A DNA stretch of 64,000 nucleotides. Origin: Brevundimonas sp. PAMC22021 (GTDB lineage Bacteria > Pseudomonadota > Alphaproteobacteria > Caulobacterales > Caulobacteraceae). How positions within the stretch are numbered: position 1 is the stretch's first letter; every line of letters begins with the position of its first letter. Location: assembly GCF_019443405.1 (NCBI RefSeq), contig NZ_CP080376.1, positions 1,984,001 to 2,048,000 of the forward strand, read 5' to 3'. The notes under the pieces are model-generated. The model searched no databases, had not been told where the DNA came from, and worked only from the letters and a program-made list of their open reading frames with translations. Shown piece after piece: positions 43,196 through 51,090 of the stretch. A program made the translations under genes and the position numbers.

Positions 43196-43867
43196 TCACG
43201 CCTCCAGCCTGTATCCCGCGCCGCGCACGGTTTGCAGCATGGCTTTCGCAAAGCCCTTGTCGATCTTGGAGCGCAGGCGGCTGATGTGGACGTCGATGAC
43301 GTTGGTCTGGGGGTCGAAGTGGTATTCCCACACCTTTTCCAGCAGCATGGTGCGCGTGACCGACTGGCCCGCGTGGCGCATCAGGAACTCCAGCAGCTGG
43401 AACTCGCGCGGCTGAAGGTCGATCTCGGTGGCGCCCCGGTGCACCGTGCGGCCGATCAGGTTCATCTCCAGGTCCCCGACCTTGAGCACCGTCTGCACGC
43501 CGCCCGTTTCACGCCGGCGGGCCAGCGCCTCGACCCGGGCGATCAGTTCGGCGAAGGCGTAGGGCTTGACCAGATAGTCGTCGGCGCCGGCCTTCAGGCC
43601 CGTGACCCGGTCCTCGACCTCGCCCAGCGCCGACAGGAACAGGACGGGCGTCTGGTCGCCGCCCTTTCGCACCATCTCTACCATGCCGACCCCGTCCAGG
43701 CGCGGCATCATCCGGTCGACCACATAGACGTCGTAGCCGCCCTTTTGCGCCTCAAGCAGGCCGAATGCGCCGTCCACCGCATGGGTGACGTCGTGTCCGG
43801 CCTCGGACAGGCCGCGCACCATGGCCGTCGCCGCCTCGGCGTCGTCCTCGACCACCAGAATCCGCAT
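43196..43867 (-). CDS. OmpR/PhoB-family response regulator
   Basis: A 223-residue regulator. The receiver has the acidic pair in VVEDDAEAA, the phospho-Asp in VYVVDRMMPRLDG and Lys in DYLVKPYAF; the C-terminal winged helix runs from LKVGDLEMNLIGR to SRLRSKIDKGF and TVRGAGYRLEA. It is transcribed before the kinase at 41639. A terminator of the neighbouring degP gene lies just upstream, so this system has its own promoter within about 30 bases of the start or inside the terminator region. Confidence 0.94.
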   Translation of the reverse strand: MRILVVEDDAEAATAMVRGLSEAGHDVTHAVDGAFGLLEAQKGGYDVYVVDRMMPRLDGVGMVEMVRKGGDQTPVLFLSALGEVEDRVTGLKAGADDYLVKPYAFAELIARVEALARRRETGGVQTVLKVGDLEMNLIGRTVHRGATEIDLQPREFQLLEFLMRHAGQSVTRTMLLEKVWEYHFDPQTNVIDVHISRLRSKIDKGFAKAMLQTVRGAGYRLEA

Positions 43868-43883
43868 AGACGCCCCTCCCCGG

Positions 43884-43920
43884 AATCAAAACCGCCGCCG
43901 ATGGTAGCGCATCGGCGGCG
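43884..43920 (-). terminator. intrinsic terminator after the DegP-type protease gene
   Basis: CGCCGCCGAT (43893-43902) and ATCGGCGGCG (43911-43920) form a perfect 10-pair stem with an 8-base loop. On the minus strand it is followed by GTTTTGATT. It stands 33 bases past the protease stop codon and separates that gene from the response regulator. Confidence 0.8.
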
Positions 43921-43953
43921 ATCCTGTGAGTTAAGGCTTGTTCAGCTTCCGGA

Positions 43954-45480
43954 TCAGTCGGTCCCGCCCAGGCGCAGCACCACCGTGCCAGGGGTCTGAC
44001 CCGCGCGAACGAACAGCAGCACGCTTTCACGGCCCGAACGGCGCGCCCCGTCGATGACGGCGCGCAGATCAGCCGCCGTCGCAACGGTGCGATCATTGGC
44101 GCGCGTGATCACCATGCCAGGCTGAAGCCGCACGTTGGCGAACCGGGCGGTGTCGGCGACATTGGTCACCAGCAGGCCATTGACCGACTCCGGCACGTTG
44201 AAGCGCTGGCGGTTCGAGGCGCTCAGCGGGGTGACCGACAGGCCCTCGACGACCTCTCCGCCGCCTGGAGCCTGCACACCCGGCGTTCCTTCGCCGCCTT
44301 CCAGCGACGCGTTCAGTTCAGATTGAGGCGGGCGAGTGCCCGAGCGCACGTTCAGAGCCTGACGCCGGCCGTCCCGGATGACTTCCAAGCGGATGTTGTC
44401 GCCGGGACGAGCTGAACCCACGCGGCGAGTCGCCTCTGAACTGTTGGCCACGGCCTGGCCATTCACAGAGACCAGAATGTCGCCGATCTGTGCGCCCGCA
44501 CGCGCCGCCGGGCCGTCCGGCGTCACATCCGCGACATAGGCCCCATCGAAGTCTGCGGGCTGGCCGTAGGCTTCCCACTCTTCCGCGCTGAACGTCTGCA
44601 GCGTCAGTCCGACATAGCCGCGCTGGATGGTCTCGCCACGCATCAGCTGAGCCGTGATGCTCTTGGCCGTCTCCGCTGGAATGGCGAAGCCGATGCCGAC
44701 CGAGCCGCCGGTGGGCGAATAGATCGCCGAGTTGACGCCGATCACGCGGCCGTAGATGTCAAAGGTCGGGCCGCCCGAGTTGCCCCGGTTGATCGCGGCG
44801 TCGATCTGGATGTAGTCATTGTAGCCGCTGGGATCGATGTCGCGGGCCTTGGCCGAGACGATGCCGGCGGTCGCCGTGCCGCCGAGGCCGAACGGGTTGC
44901 CGACGGCGATGACCCAGTCGCCGACGCGCGGCTCGGCCGTTTCCTCGAACGACACATATTTGAAGTCATTGCCTTCGACCTTGAGCACGGCCAGGTCGGT
45001 GCCTTCGTCGCGGCCGACCAGGCGGGCCGGCAGTTCGCGGCCGTCCGACAGCTTGACCTTGATCTCGGTGGCGTCGGCGACGACGTGGTTGTTGGTGACG
45101 ATAAAGCCGTCCTGGCTGATGAAGAAGCCGGAGCCCGTGCCCTGGGCCGTCTGGGGCTCTTCGTCGCCGCCTTGGCCCTGCGGGGGCACGAACTGGAACG
45201 GCAGGCCGGGGATGGTCAGGGCGCGCGGGCGCTCGACGCGGGTGGTCACGTCGATCTGCACCACGGCCGGGGCGACCTGGTCGAAGATGTTGGCGAAGCT
45301 GTTGGGCGCGCCCGGCGGCGGGGAAAAGGCGCCGGCGGCGCCCGGGTTCGGGGTGATGCGGTTCACCGCCTGCGGCTCGGCGTGCGCGCCCGGCCAGGTG
45401 ATAACCCCGCCGGCGGTCGCGCCCGCGGCGATGGTCAGGCCGGCGGCGGCCCCCAGAATGAACTCCTTGCGCTTCAGCAT
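43954..45480 (-). CDS. DegP/HtrA-type periplasmic serine protease (Do)
   Basis: A 508-residue envelope protease-chaperone. An N-terminal hydrophobic segment (about 7-27) is an uncleaved anchor or signal. The trypsin-like domain has His 132 (VTNNHVVADAT), Asp 162 (EGTDLAVLKVEG) and Ser 235 (INRGNSGGPTFD). Two PDZ domains follow (about 290-380 and 420-500), with VADVTPDGPAARAGAQIGDI in the first. It removes misfolded periplasmic proteins. It follows the ccm genes by about 110 bases; in Caulobacterales a Do protease is often linked to a two-component system, as here. Confidence 0.92.
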   Translation of the reverse strand: MLKRKEFILGAAAGLTIAAGATAGGVITWPGAHAEPQAVNRITPNPGAAGAFSPPPGAPNSFANIFDQVAPAVVQIDVTTRVERPRALTIPGLPFQFVPPQGQGGDEEPQTAQGTGSGFFISQDGFIVTNNHVVADATEIKVKLSDGRELPARLVGRDEGTDLAVLKVEGNDFKYVSFEETAEPRVGDWVIAVGNPFGLGGTATAGIVSAKARDIDPSGYNDYIQIDAAINRGNSGGPTFDIYGRVIGVNSAIYSPTGGSVGIGFAIPAETAKSITAQLMRGETIQRGYVGLTLQTFSAEEWEAYGQPADFDGAYVADVTPDGPAARAGAQIGDILVSVNGQAVANSSEATRRVGSARPGDNIRLEVIRDGRRQALNVRSGTRPPQSELNASLEGGEGTPGVQAPGGGEVVEGLSVTPLSASNRQRFNVPESVNGLLVTNVADTARFANVRLQPGMVITRANDRTVATAADLRAVIDGARRSGRESVLLFVRAGQTPGTVVLRLGGTD

Positions 45481-45590
45481 CGTCGTCCTTGCGATCCTTG
45501 TATCCGACGCCGCTCCGGCGCCGGTTTCGCGTTTAGATATAGGGCGATGACGGCGTTCGCCAAGCGGCCCGAGCGGATGGTTGATCCGTT

Positions 45591-46091
45591 CTAGCGCCCG
45601 TCGTGAGGCGAGGTTGCGTCCGGATCGCGGCGGACGCTTTCCTGAAGGAAAAGATCGTGCAGGCGGCGCTCTTCCTCAGGTGACAGCGGCAAGGGATCGG
45701 CCCTCTTGCGACGACCGCGCCGCACCAGCGCCAGGGCCGCGCCCGCCGCCAAGAGGAAGGGGCCGAACCACAGCAGCAGCGTGCCGATCCGCAACGGGGG
45801 CCGGAACAGCACATAGTCGCCGAAGCGGCGCACCAGGCCCTGCCGCACCTGTTCGTCGCTGGCCCCGGCGGCGATCTCGTCGCGCACCAGCCGGCGCATG
45901 TCGGCGGCGACGCCGGCAGGGCTGTCGGCGATGGCCTCGTGCTGGCAGACGACGCAGCGGATCTCGGTGAACAGGGCGCGGGCGCGCTGTTCCTGAGCGG
46001 CGTCGGGCAAGGGCCGGTCAGGCGCCGACGCCGGCTCCGCCGCCATCAGGCCGATCGCAAGCAGCGGCGCCAGCAGGATGCGACGCTTCAT
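45591..46091 (-). CDS. ccmH: cytochrome c maturation protein CcmH
   Basis: CcmH reduces the apocytochrome CxxCH motif before haem attachment. The 166-residue protein has a signal sequence (ILLAPLLAIGLMAAEPASA), the redox motif TEIRCVVCQHEAIADS, helices (MRRLVRDEIAAGASDEQVRQ, GDYVLFRPP) and one membrane segment (TLLLWFGPFLLAAGAALALV), followed by a cytosolic tail. It overlaps ccmF by ATGA. A CcmG thioredoxin gene, commonly placed between ccmF and ccmH, is absent from this junction. Confidence 0.93.
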   Translation of the reverse strand: MKRRILLAPLLAIGLMAAEPASAPDRPLPDAAQEQRARALFTEIRCVVCQHEAIADSPAGVAADMRRLVRDEIAAGASDEQVRQGLVRRFGDYVLFRPPLRIGTLLLWFGPFLLAAGAALALVRRGRRKRADPLPLSPEEERRLHDLFLQESVRRDPDATSPHDGR

Positions 46092-48076
46092 GCGGATCGC
46101 CTGCGACGAGCGGGCGTCGCGACCCTCAGGCGGCGGTCCAGCAGCGACAACACCCCGCCCAGCGCCATGATCGCGGGCCCCAGGAAGATCAGCCGCGCCC
46201 ACGGGTTCCAGTACAGGCGCACGTTCCAGGCGGGGCGGCCATTCGCCTCGGTGCGCTCGCCCAGCACCACATAGACGTCGCTGAGCCCTCGGAAGTCGAG
46301 GCCCACCTCGGTGGTGGTCTGGCCGCCGGCGGGAAAGAAGCGGCGCTCGGCGGTGACGGCGCGCGCGCGTCCATCGTCGTAGGACGGACGGATGGTGAAA
46401 CGACCCTGTTCGGCCAGGTAGTTGGGACCTTCGATCACCCGCACCTCGTCGAGGCTGGCCAGCCAGCGGCCGGCGACGACGGCTTCACCCAGCGGCAACG
46501 GCCGGGCCGCCTCGGCCTTGAAGCCGGTCTCGACCACGGCGCCCAGCACAAAGACGCCGAGCCCCGCGTGCGCCAGGGTCATGCCCCAGGCGCCGAGCGG
46601 AAGCCCGCGCGACCGGCGCAGGGTCTCGGACATGGGCGCGCGGAACAGGCGGATGCGCTCGGCGACTTCGGCCAGGGCGCCCAGGATCAGCCAGGCGCCC
46701 AGCGCGATCCCGGCGCCGGCCAGCGCCTTGCGAGGCTCGAACACCGCCCAACCCGCCAGCCCCAGCAGCAGCGACAGGCCGGCCGCGACCCACAGTCGCT
46801 GCGCGGCGCCGCGCAGATCGCCGCGCTTCCACGCCAGCAGCGGCCCGAACGGCAGGATCAGAAAGGCCAGGGCCATCAGCGGCGTGAAGGTGGCGTTGAA
46901 ATAGGGCGGTCCGACCGAGATGGTCGCGCCGGAGGCCGCCTCCAGGATCAGCGGATAGAGCGTGCCCAAGAGCACCGTCGCTGCGGCGGTGGTGAGCAGC
47001 AGATTGTTCAGCACCAGCCCGCCTTCGCGGCTGATCGGCGCGAACAGGCCGCCGCCCTTCAGCCGGGGCGCGCGCCAGGCGAACAGGGCGAAAGCCGCGC
47101 CGGCCGTGAGACCCAGGATGCCCAGCAGCATCAGCCCCCTTTGCGGATCGACGGCGAAGGCGTGGACGCTGGTCAGGACACCCGAGCGCACCAGAAACGC
47201 GCCCAGCATTGAGAAGGTGAAGGCCAGCAGCGCCAGAAACACCGTCCAGCCGGCCAAGGCTCCGCGACGCTCGGTCACCACCGCGCTGTGCAGCAGGGCC
47301 GCGCCCGCCAGCCACGGCATGAAGGAGGCGTTCTCCACCGGGTCCCAGAACCACCAGCCGCCCCAGCCCAGCTCATAGTACGCCCAGAAGGCGCCCAGCG
47401 TGATGCCTACGGTCAGGAACGCCCAGCTGGCCAGCGCCCATGGCCGGACCCAGCGCCCCCAGGCGGGCCAGAACGGCGTCTGGGCGCGCCCCTCGATCAG
47501 GGCCGCGACCGCCAGCGAGAAGCAGACGGAGAACCCGACGTAGCCGGCGTAGAGCAGCGGCGGGTGGAAGGCGAGCGCCGGGTCCTGCAGCAGCGGGTTC
47601 AGCGACGCGCCCTGAACCGGCGCGGGGTTCAGCCGCTCGAAGGGGGTCGAGGTGAAGACGGCGAAGGCCAGAAACAGCGCGCCCAGACCGCCCTGCACCG
47701 CGACGGCGGACGCTTTCAGTCCGAACGGCAGTCCGCGCCCCCGCGCCAGCACCGCGCCAAAGCCCGTCAGCACCAGGCACCACAGCAGCAGCGAGCCCTC
47801 GTGGCTGCCCCAGGCCGCGGCGACCTTGTACAGCATCGGCTTGTCGGTGTGGCTGTTGGCCGCGACATTGGACACCGAGAAGTCGGAAACGGCGAAGGCG
47901 TAGATCAGGGCCGCGAAGGCGACGGCGACCGCGAGAAAGGCCGCCAGCGACGCCCCCTCGCCCGCCCCGGACAGCACCGGGCTGCGGCGCGCGCGTCCGG
48001 CCGCCGCCAGCCCCGCCTGCAACACCGACAGCATCAGCGACAGCGCCAGGGCGAAGGCCCCGAGTTCGACGATCAC
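46088..48076 (-). CDS. ccmF: cytochrome c haem lyase CcmF
   Basis: CcmF joins haem from holo-CcmE to apocytochrome c in the periplasm. The 662-residue protein has about 15 membrane segments and the WWD haem-handling motif GWGGWWFWDPVENASFMPW, with conserved periplasmic His residues such as in AANSHTDKPM and ALAFHPPLLYAGYVG. The GTG start at 48076 overlaps the ccmE stop (GTGA) and gives the standard N terminus (MIVELGAFAL); the frame is open to 48520 only as a shadow of ccmE. Confidence 0.95.
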   Translation of the reverse strand: MIVELGAFALALSLMLSVLQAGLAAAGRARRSPVLSGAGEGASLAAFLAVAVAFAALIYAFAVSDFSVSNVAANSHTDKPMLYKVAAAWGSHEGSLLLWCLVLTGFGAVLARGRGLPFGLKASAVAVQGGLGALFLAFAVFTSTPFERLNPAPVQGASLNPLLQDPALAFHPPLLYAGYVGFSVCFSLAVAALIEGRAQTPFWPAWGRWVRPWALASWAFLTVGITLGAFWAYYELGWGGWWFWDPVENASFMPWLAGAALLHSAVVTERRGALAGWTVFLALLAFTFSMLGAFLVRSGVLTSVHAFAVDPQRGLMLLGILGLTAGAAFALFAWRAPRLKGGGLFAPISREGGLVLNNLLLTTAAATVLLGTLYPLILEAASGATISVGPPYFNATFTPLMALAFLILPFGPLLAWKRGDLRGAAQRLWVAAGLSLLLGLAGWAVFEPRKALAGAGIALGAWLILGALAEVAERIRLFRAPMSETLRRSRGLPLGAWGMTLAHAGLGVFVLGAVVETGFKAEAARPLPLGEAVVAGRWLASLDEVRVIEGPNYLAEQGRFTIRPSYDDGRARAVTAERRFFPAGGQTTTEVGLDFRGLSDVYVVLGERTEANGRPAWNVRLYWNPWARLIFLGPAIMALGGVLSLLDRRLRVATPARRRRSA

Positions 48077-48561
48077 AGTATGGACGCTCCGGGCGTCGGA
48101 GGCGATCCGGCTTCCGGGCGCCACTCGCCGGTGGCTTTCAGGCGGTCGGCCACCTCGCGCGGCATATAGGTCTCGTCGTGCTTGGCCAGCACCTGGTCGG
48201 CGTGAAAGGTGCGGTCGGGCGAGAAGGCGCCTTGCGCCACGATCCCCTGCCCTTCTCGGAACAGGTCGGGCAGGTCGCCGTGGAAGACGACGCGGGTCGT
48301 CGCCGCATTGTCGGTGACCACGAAGGCGACAGAGCCGTCGTTCGCGTGATGGACGCTGCCGGCCTCGACCAGGCCCCCCAGACGAATGTTGCGGCCGGCG
48401 GGCGCCTTGGCCTCGGTCACTTCGGACGGCGAGAAGAAAAAGGTCACGCTGTCCTGCATGGCCCATAGCGACAGGCCGACCGCCAGCGCCAGGATGGGCG
48501 CGGCGGCGGCCACGACCCACAGCCTGCGGCGCGCCTTTGGCGATTTCGGAAGCCAGCTCAC
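48073..48561 (-). CDS. ccmE: cytochrome c maturation haem chaperone CcmE
   Basis: CcmE binds haem covalently and carries it to CcmF. The 162-residue protein has an N-terminal anchor (RRLWVVAAAAPILALAVGLS), an OB-fold and the haem-binding His within VLAKHDETYMP. GTG at 48561 (MSWLPKSPKARRRL) fits the family start; the frame is open to 48645 but without similarity. It follows ccmI by 73 bases and overlaps ccmF. ccmABCD are not in this window. Confidence 0.94.
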   Translation of the reverse strand: MSWLPKSPKARRRLWVVAAAAPILALAVGLSLWAMQDSVTFFFSPSEVTEAKAPAGRNIRLGGLVEAGSVHHANDGSVAFVVTDNAATTRVVFHGDLPDLFREGQGIVAQGAFSPDRTFHADQVLAKHDETYMPREVADRLKATGEWRPEAGSPPTPGASIL

Positions 48562-48634
48562 GTCAGGCGATGCTCGAACTGCGGATCGGGGAAACCGAGG
48601 TCGTATAGCGGGACGCGGGCGCGGGACCAATGCG

Positions 48635-49453
48635 TCACGATCCATCGGCCGGCAGACGACGTTCCAGGTCCTGGCGACGCGGATCGGCGGGATCCAGCGC
48701 GGCGATAAGCGGCGTCCACATCTGGCGCGCGCGGGCTGCGTCGCCGCGGCGCAGCGCGGCCTCGCCCAGGAAGAACCGGGCGCCCAGCTGGTCGCCGTCG
48801 CGCTTCAGGGCCTCGACGAAGGCGGCCTCGGCATCCGCGCCGATGGCGTTGTCATTGGCGCGCACCAGGCTTTCGCCCAGCCGCGCCCAGGTCGAGGCGT
48901 CGTCCGGCCGGATCGCCAGCAGGCGGCGAAAGGCCGAGGCGGCGCCCAGCGGATCGCCGGCCTCGAACCGCGCGACGCCCAGCATGGCCAGAGCTTGGGG
49001 ATCGTTCGGGCGACTGTCGGCCACGCGCGCAGCGACGGCCGCCAGCTGCGCCGGCTCCAGCGTCTCGGGCCGGGTCGCCCATTCGTCGACGCGGCGTTCG
49101 AAACCATGGTCCGGCAGGCCGGGCGAGCCGGTGGCCAGATACAGCGCCAACGTGGCGGCGACGCAGGCCAGCACCGCGCCCAGAACGACGGGCCGGTCGC
49201 GACGCCCCACGACGGGCGTCGCCGCACCGGATCCAGCCTCCGCTAGCAGCCGACGCCCCGCCTCGGCGCGCGCGGCGGCGTGGGCGTCCGGCGCCAGCAG
49301 GCCGCGCGCCTTCAGCCGGTCCAGTTCGTCCAGTTCGCGCTGGCCCTCAGCCACGTCGTCGCCGGCGACGGCGATGTGCGCGCGCGCGGCGCCCAGCACC
49401 AGCCAGGCGGCCAGGGCCGAGGCAAGCGCGGCGAGGCTCCAGAAGACGATCAT
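48635..49453 (-). CDS. ccmI: cytochrome c biogenesis protein CcmI (CycH)
   Basis: CcmI chaperones apocytochromes towards CcmF/CcmH. The 272 residues begin with a membrane segment (VFWSLAALASALAAWLVLGA), a cytosolic loop (about 30-85, with VAEGQRELDELDRLKARGLL), a second membrane segment (VVLGAVLACVAATLALYLAT) and a periplasmic TPR domain (about 150-250: DPQALAMLGVARFEAGDPLG, GARFFLGEAALRRGDAARAR). It heads the ccmI-ccmE-ccmF-ccmH run. Confidence 0.88.
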   Translation of the reverse strand: MIVFWSLAALASALAAWLVLGAARAHIAVAGDDVAEGQRELDELDRLKARGLLAPDAHAAARAEAGRRLLAEAGSGAATPVVGRRDRPVVLGAVLACVAATLALYLATGSPGLPDHGFERRVDEWATRPETLEPAQLAAVAARVADSRPNDPQALAMLGVARFEAGDPLGAASAFRRLLAIRPDDASTWARLGESLVRANDNAIGADAEAAFVEALKRDGDQLGARFFLGEAALRRGDAARARQMWTPLIAALDPADPRRQDLERRLPADGS

Positions 49454-49471
49454 GCCGGCAGGCTTAAAGCA

Positions 49472-50845
49472 TCAGCCGGCCGGGAGCGAGACGCCTGGCG
49501 AGAGGTCGCCGATGGCCAGGGCCGCTTCGGCGGCGGCGGCGCGACGGCGCACGGCGCGGGCGGCGTCCAGCGCCTTCAGCTCGGTCAGGAAACGCGCCGC
49601 GCATCCGACCAGACGCAGCGCCGCATCCGCATTGGCCGCCTCGCCGTCGTTGATCTCGTCCAGCGCCTCGTTGGCCCATGTCGACAGATAGTCGGCCAGG
49701 TCGTGACCGACCCGCGCGCGCTCGGCCTCATAGCCCAGGACGCCGGCGGCGGGGCGCAGGGCTTCGATGCAGGGCAGCAGGTCGGCGGCCAGCGCCATCG
49801 CCTCGCCGTCCGGCGGCGCGTCCAGCCAGGGGGCCAGGCGCTTCATGCGGCCAACAATGGTGCGCTTGTGCTGAGGCAAGGCGGCGTGAACGGCCGAGGC
49901 CGCCGACTGCAGCAGGCCGGACGCCGCACCGGAGACGCCCACCCGCGCAAGCCGCGCCGACTGGCCCCAGGCGGTGTCAGGTTTCAGTTGCAGCGCCAGG
50001 TCCAGTTCGGCCAGCACATCGGCGCACCACAGGATGTCGGCGGTGACGCGCGCGGCGTTGTCGGGGCCGAGGCGGCGGCTCGCCTCGCCGATCCGCTCGA
50101 CCCGCGCCTGGACGGCCTGCAGCAGCCGCTCGACGAACACGCCCATGTCGGACTGGCTGAGCACGCCCTGATGGTCGGCAAGCTTGGACGTGCGGGTCAC
50201 GACGCGCAGCATGCGTCCGGCCTCGGGCGCGTGGGCGAACAGGATGTCCACCATGCGCCGTCCGCCCGCGTCCGCGACAGCCTCGGCGTCGCGGATCAGC
50301 AGGCGAAGGCTCGCCAGTTGCTCGGGGTCCGGCCGGTCCAGCCACGCCGGCAGGGCGGAGACGCCGGCTCGGGCCAGGTGCGCCAGGTCGAGGCAGCCGG
50401 CCAGTTCCGCGACCCGCGGATCGCGGTTGGAGCCGCCGCCGTCCGGCCATACGGCGCCTGGGTCGTCGCGCAGCATCCCGGCCGCGCGGGCGCACAATCG
50501 ATCCGCCGCTGCCGCCGCGTCCGCATCGCCCGTGTCGAGAAAGGCGGCGAGATCGGGCGCCTCGCGCTCCACCCGCCGCCACAAGGTCGTCAGGACGGAG
50601 GGTGGAAAACTGAGGCTCGGCGTTTCGTCGGCGCGGGGCCTGAACATCGGCAGCAGCGGCGCAAAGGCGACGGCGCGGCGACGCCGGCTCACGCCTTCCT
50701 CGTCCAGCATGGCCGCCAGCTCGACCGCGCCCTCGCCCGGCAGGGCGCCGACCGCCATCGTCAGGCCGCCCAGAACCGCGTCGGGGCAGGCTTCGACCAC
50801 GCAAAGAAGCGCGGAACGGCGAGCGGGAGAAAGGGCGGGCAACAA
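49472..50845 (-). CDS. unrecognised alpha-helical protein, 457 residues
   Basis: I do not recognise this protein. It has no signal peptide, membrane segment or known catalytic motif. It is rich in Ala, Leu, Arg and Asp and predicted helical throughout (ADRLCARAAGMLRDDPGAVW, GVLSQSDMGVFVERLLQAVQ, RIGEASRRLGPDNAARVTAD), so a repeat-helix scaffold is possible. Codon use is like its neighbours and the frame is intact, so it is likely real. It lies 18 bases upstream of ccmI on the same strand and could be the first gene of the ccm transcript. A type D repeat lies upstream. Confidence 0.65.
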   Translation of the reverse strand: MLPALSPARRSALLCVVEACPDAVLGGLTMAVGALPGEGAVELAAMLDEEGVSRRRRAVAFAPLLPMFRPRADETPSLSFPPSVLTTLWRRVEREAPDLAAFLDTGDADAAAAADRLCARAAGMLRDDPGAVWPDGGGSNRDPRVAELAGCLDLAHLARAGVSALPAWLDRPDPEQLASLRLLIRDAEAVADAGGRRMVDILFAHAPEAGRMLRVVTRTSKLADHQGVLSQSDMGVFVERLLQAVQARVERIGEASRRLGPDNAARVTADILWCADVLAELDLALQLKPDTAWGQSARLARVGVSGAASGLLQSAASAVHAALPQHKRTIVGRMKRLAPWLDAPPDGEAMALAADLLPCIEALRPAAGVLGYEAERARVGHDLADYLSTWANEALDEINDGEAANADAALRLVGCAARFLTELKALDAARAVRRRAAAAEAALAIGDLSPGVSLPAG

Positions 50846-50910
50846 GACCCTCCTTCAATCAGGGGAGCCGAGCTTGCGACCACAGCGGTTAACAACCGCC
50901 TCCCGCCTTT

Positions 50911-51069
50911 CCCTCCCCGTTCGGGGAGGGTGGCTGAGCCACGAAGGGGCGAGGCCGGGTGGGGGCGGCTAGGCGCCCTTAGACAATCTCTTCGGCCTCA
51001 GACCTAGCGATTCTGCCGGGCCGCCCCCACCCGGTCGCTGGCGCGACCACCCTCCCCGTTGGGGGGGGA
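50911..51069. repeat. palindromic intergenic repeat, type D
   Basis: Two ends carry CCCTCCCCGTTCGGGGAGGGTGGC and CCACCCTCCCCGTTGGGGGGG hairpins; inside, GGCCGGGTGGGGGCGGC pairs with GCCGCCCCCACCCGG. This is another inverted-half element of the kind seen as types A and B. It lies between the 457-residue protein gene and the kinase gene, both on the minus strand. Only one copy is in the window. Confidence 0.75.
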
Positions 51070-51090
51070 GAACGATGCGACTGATGCCGA

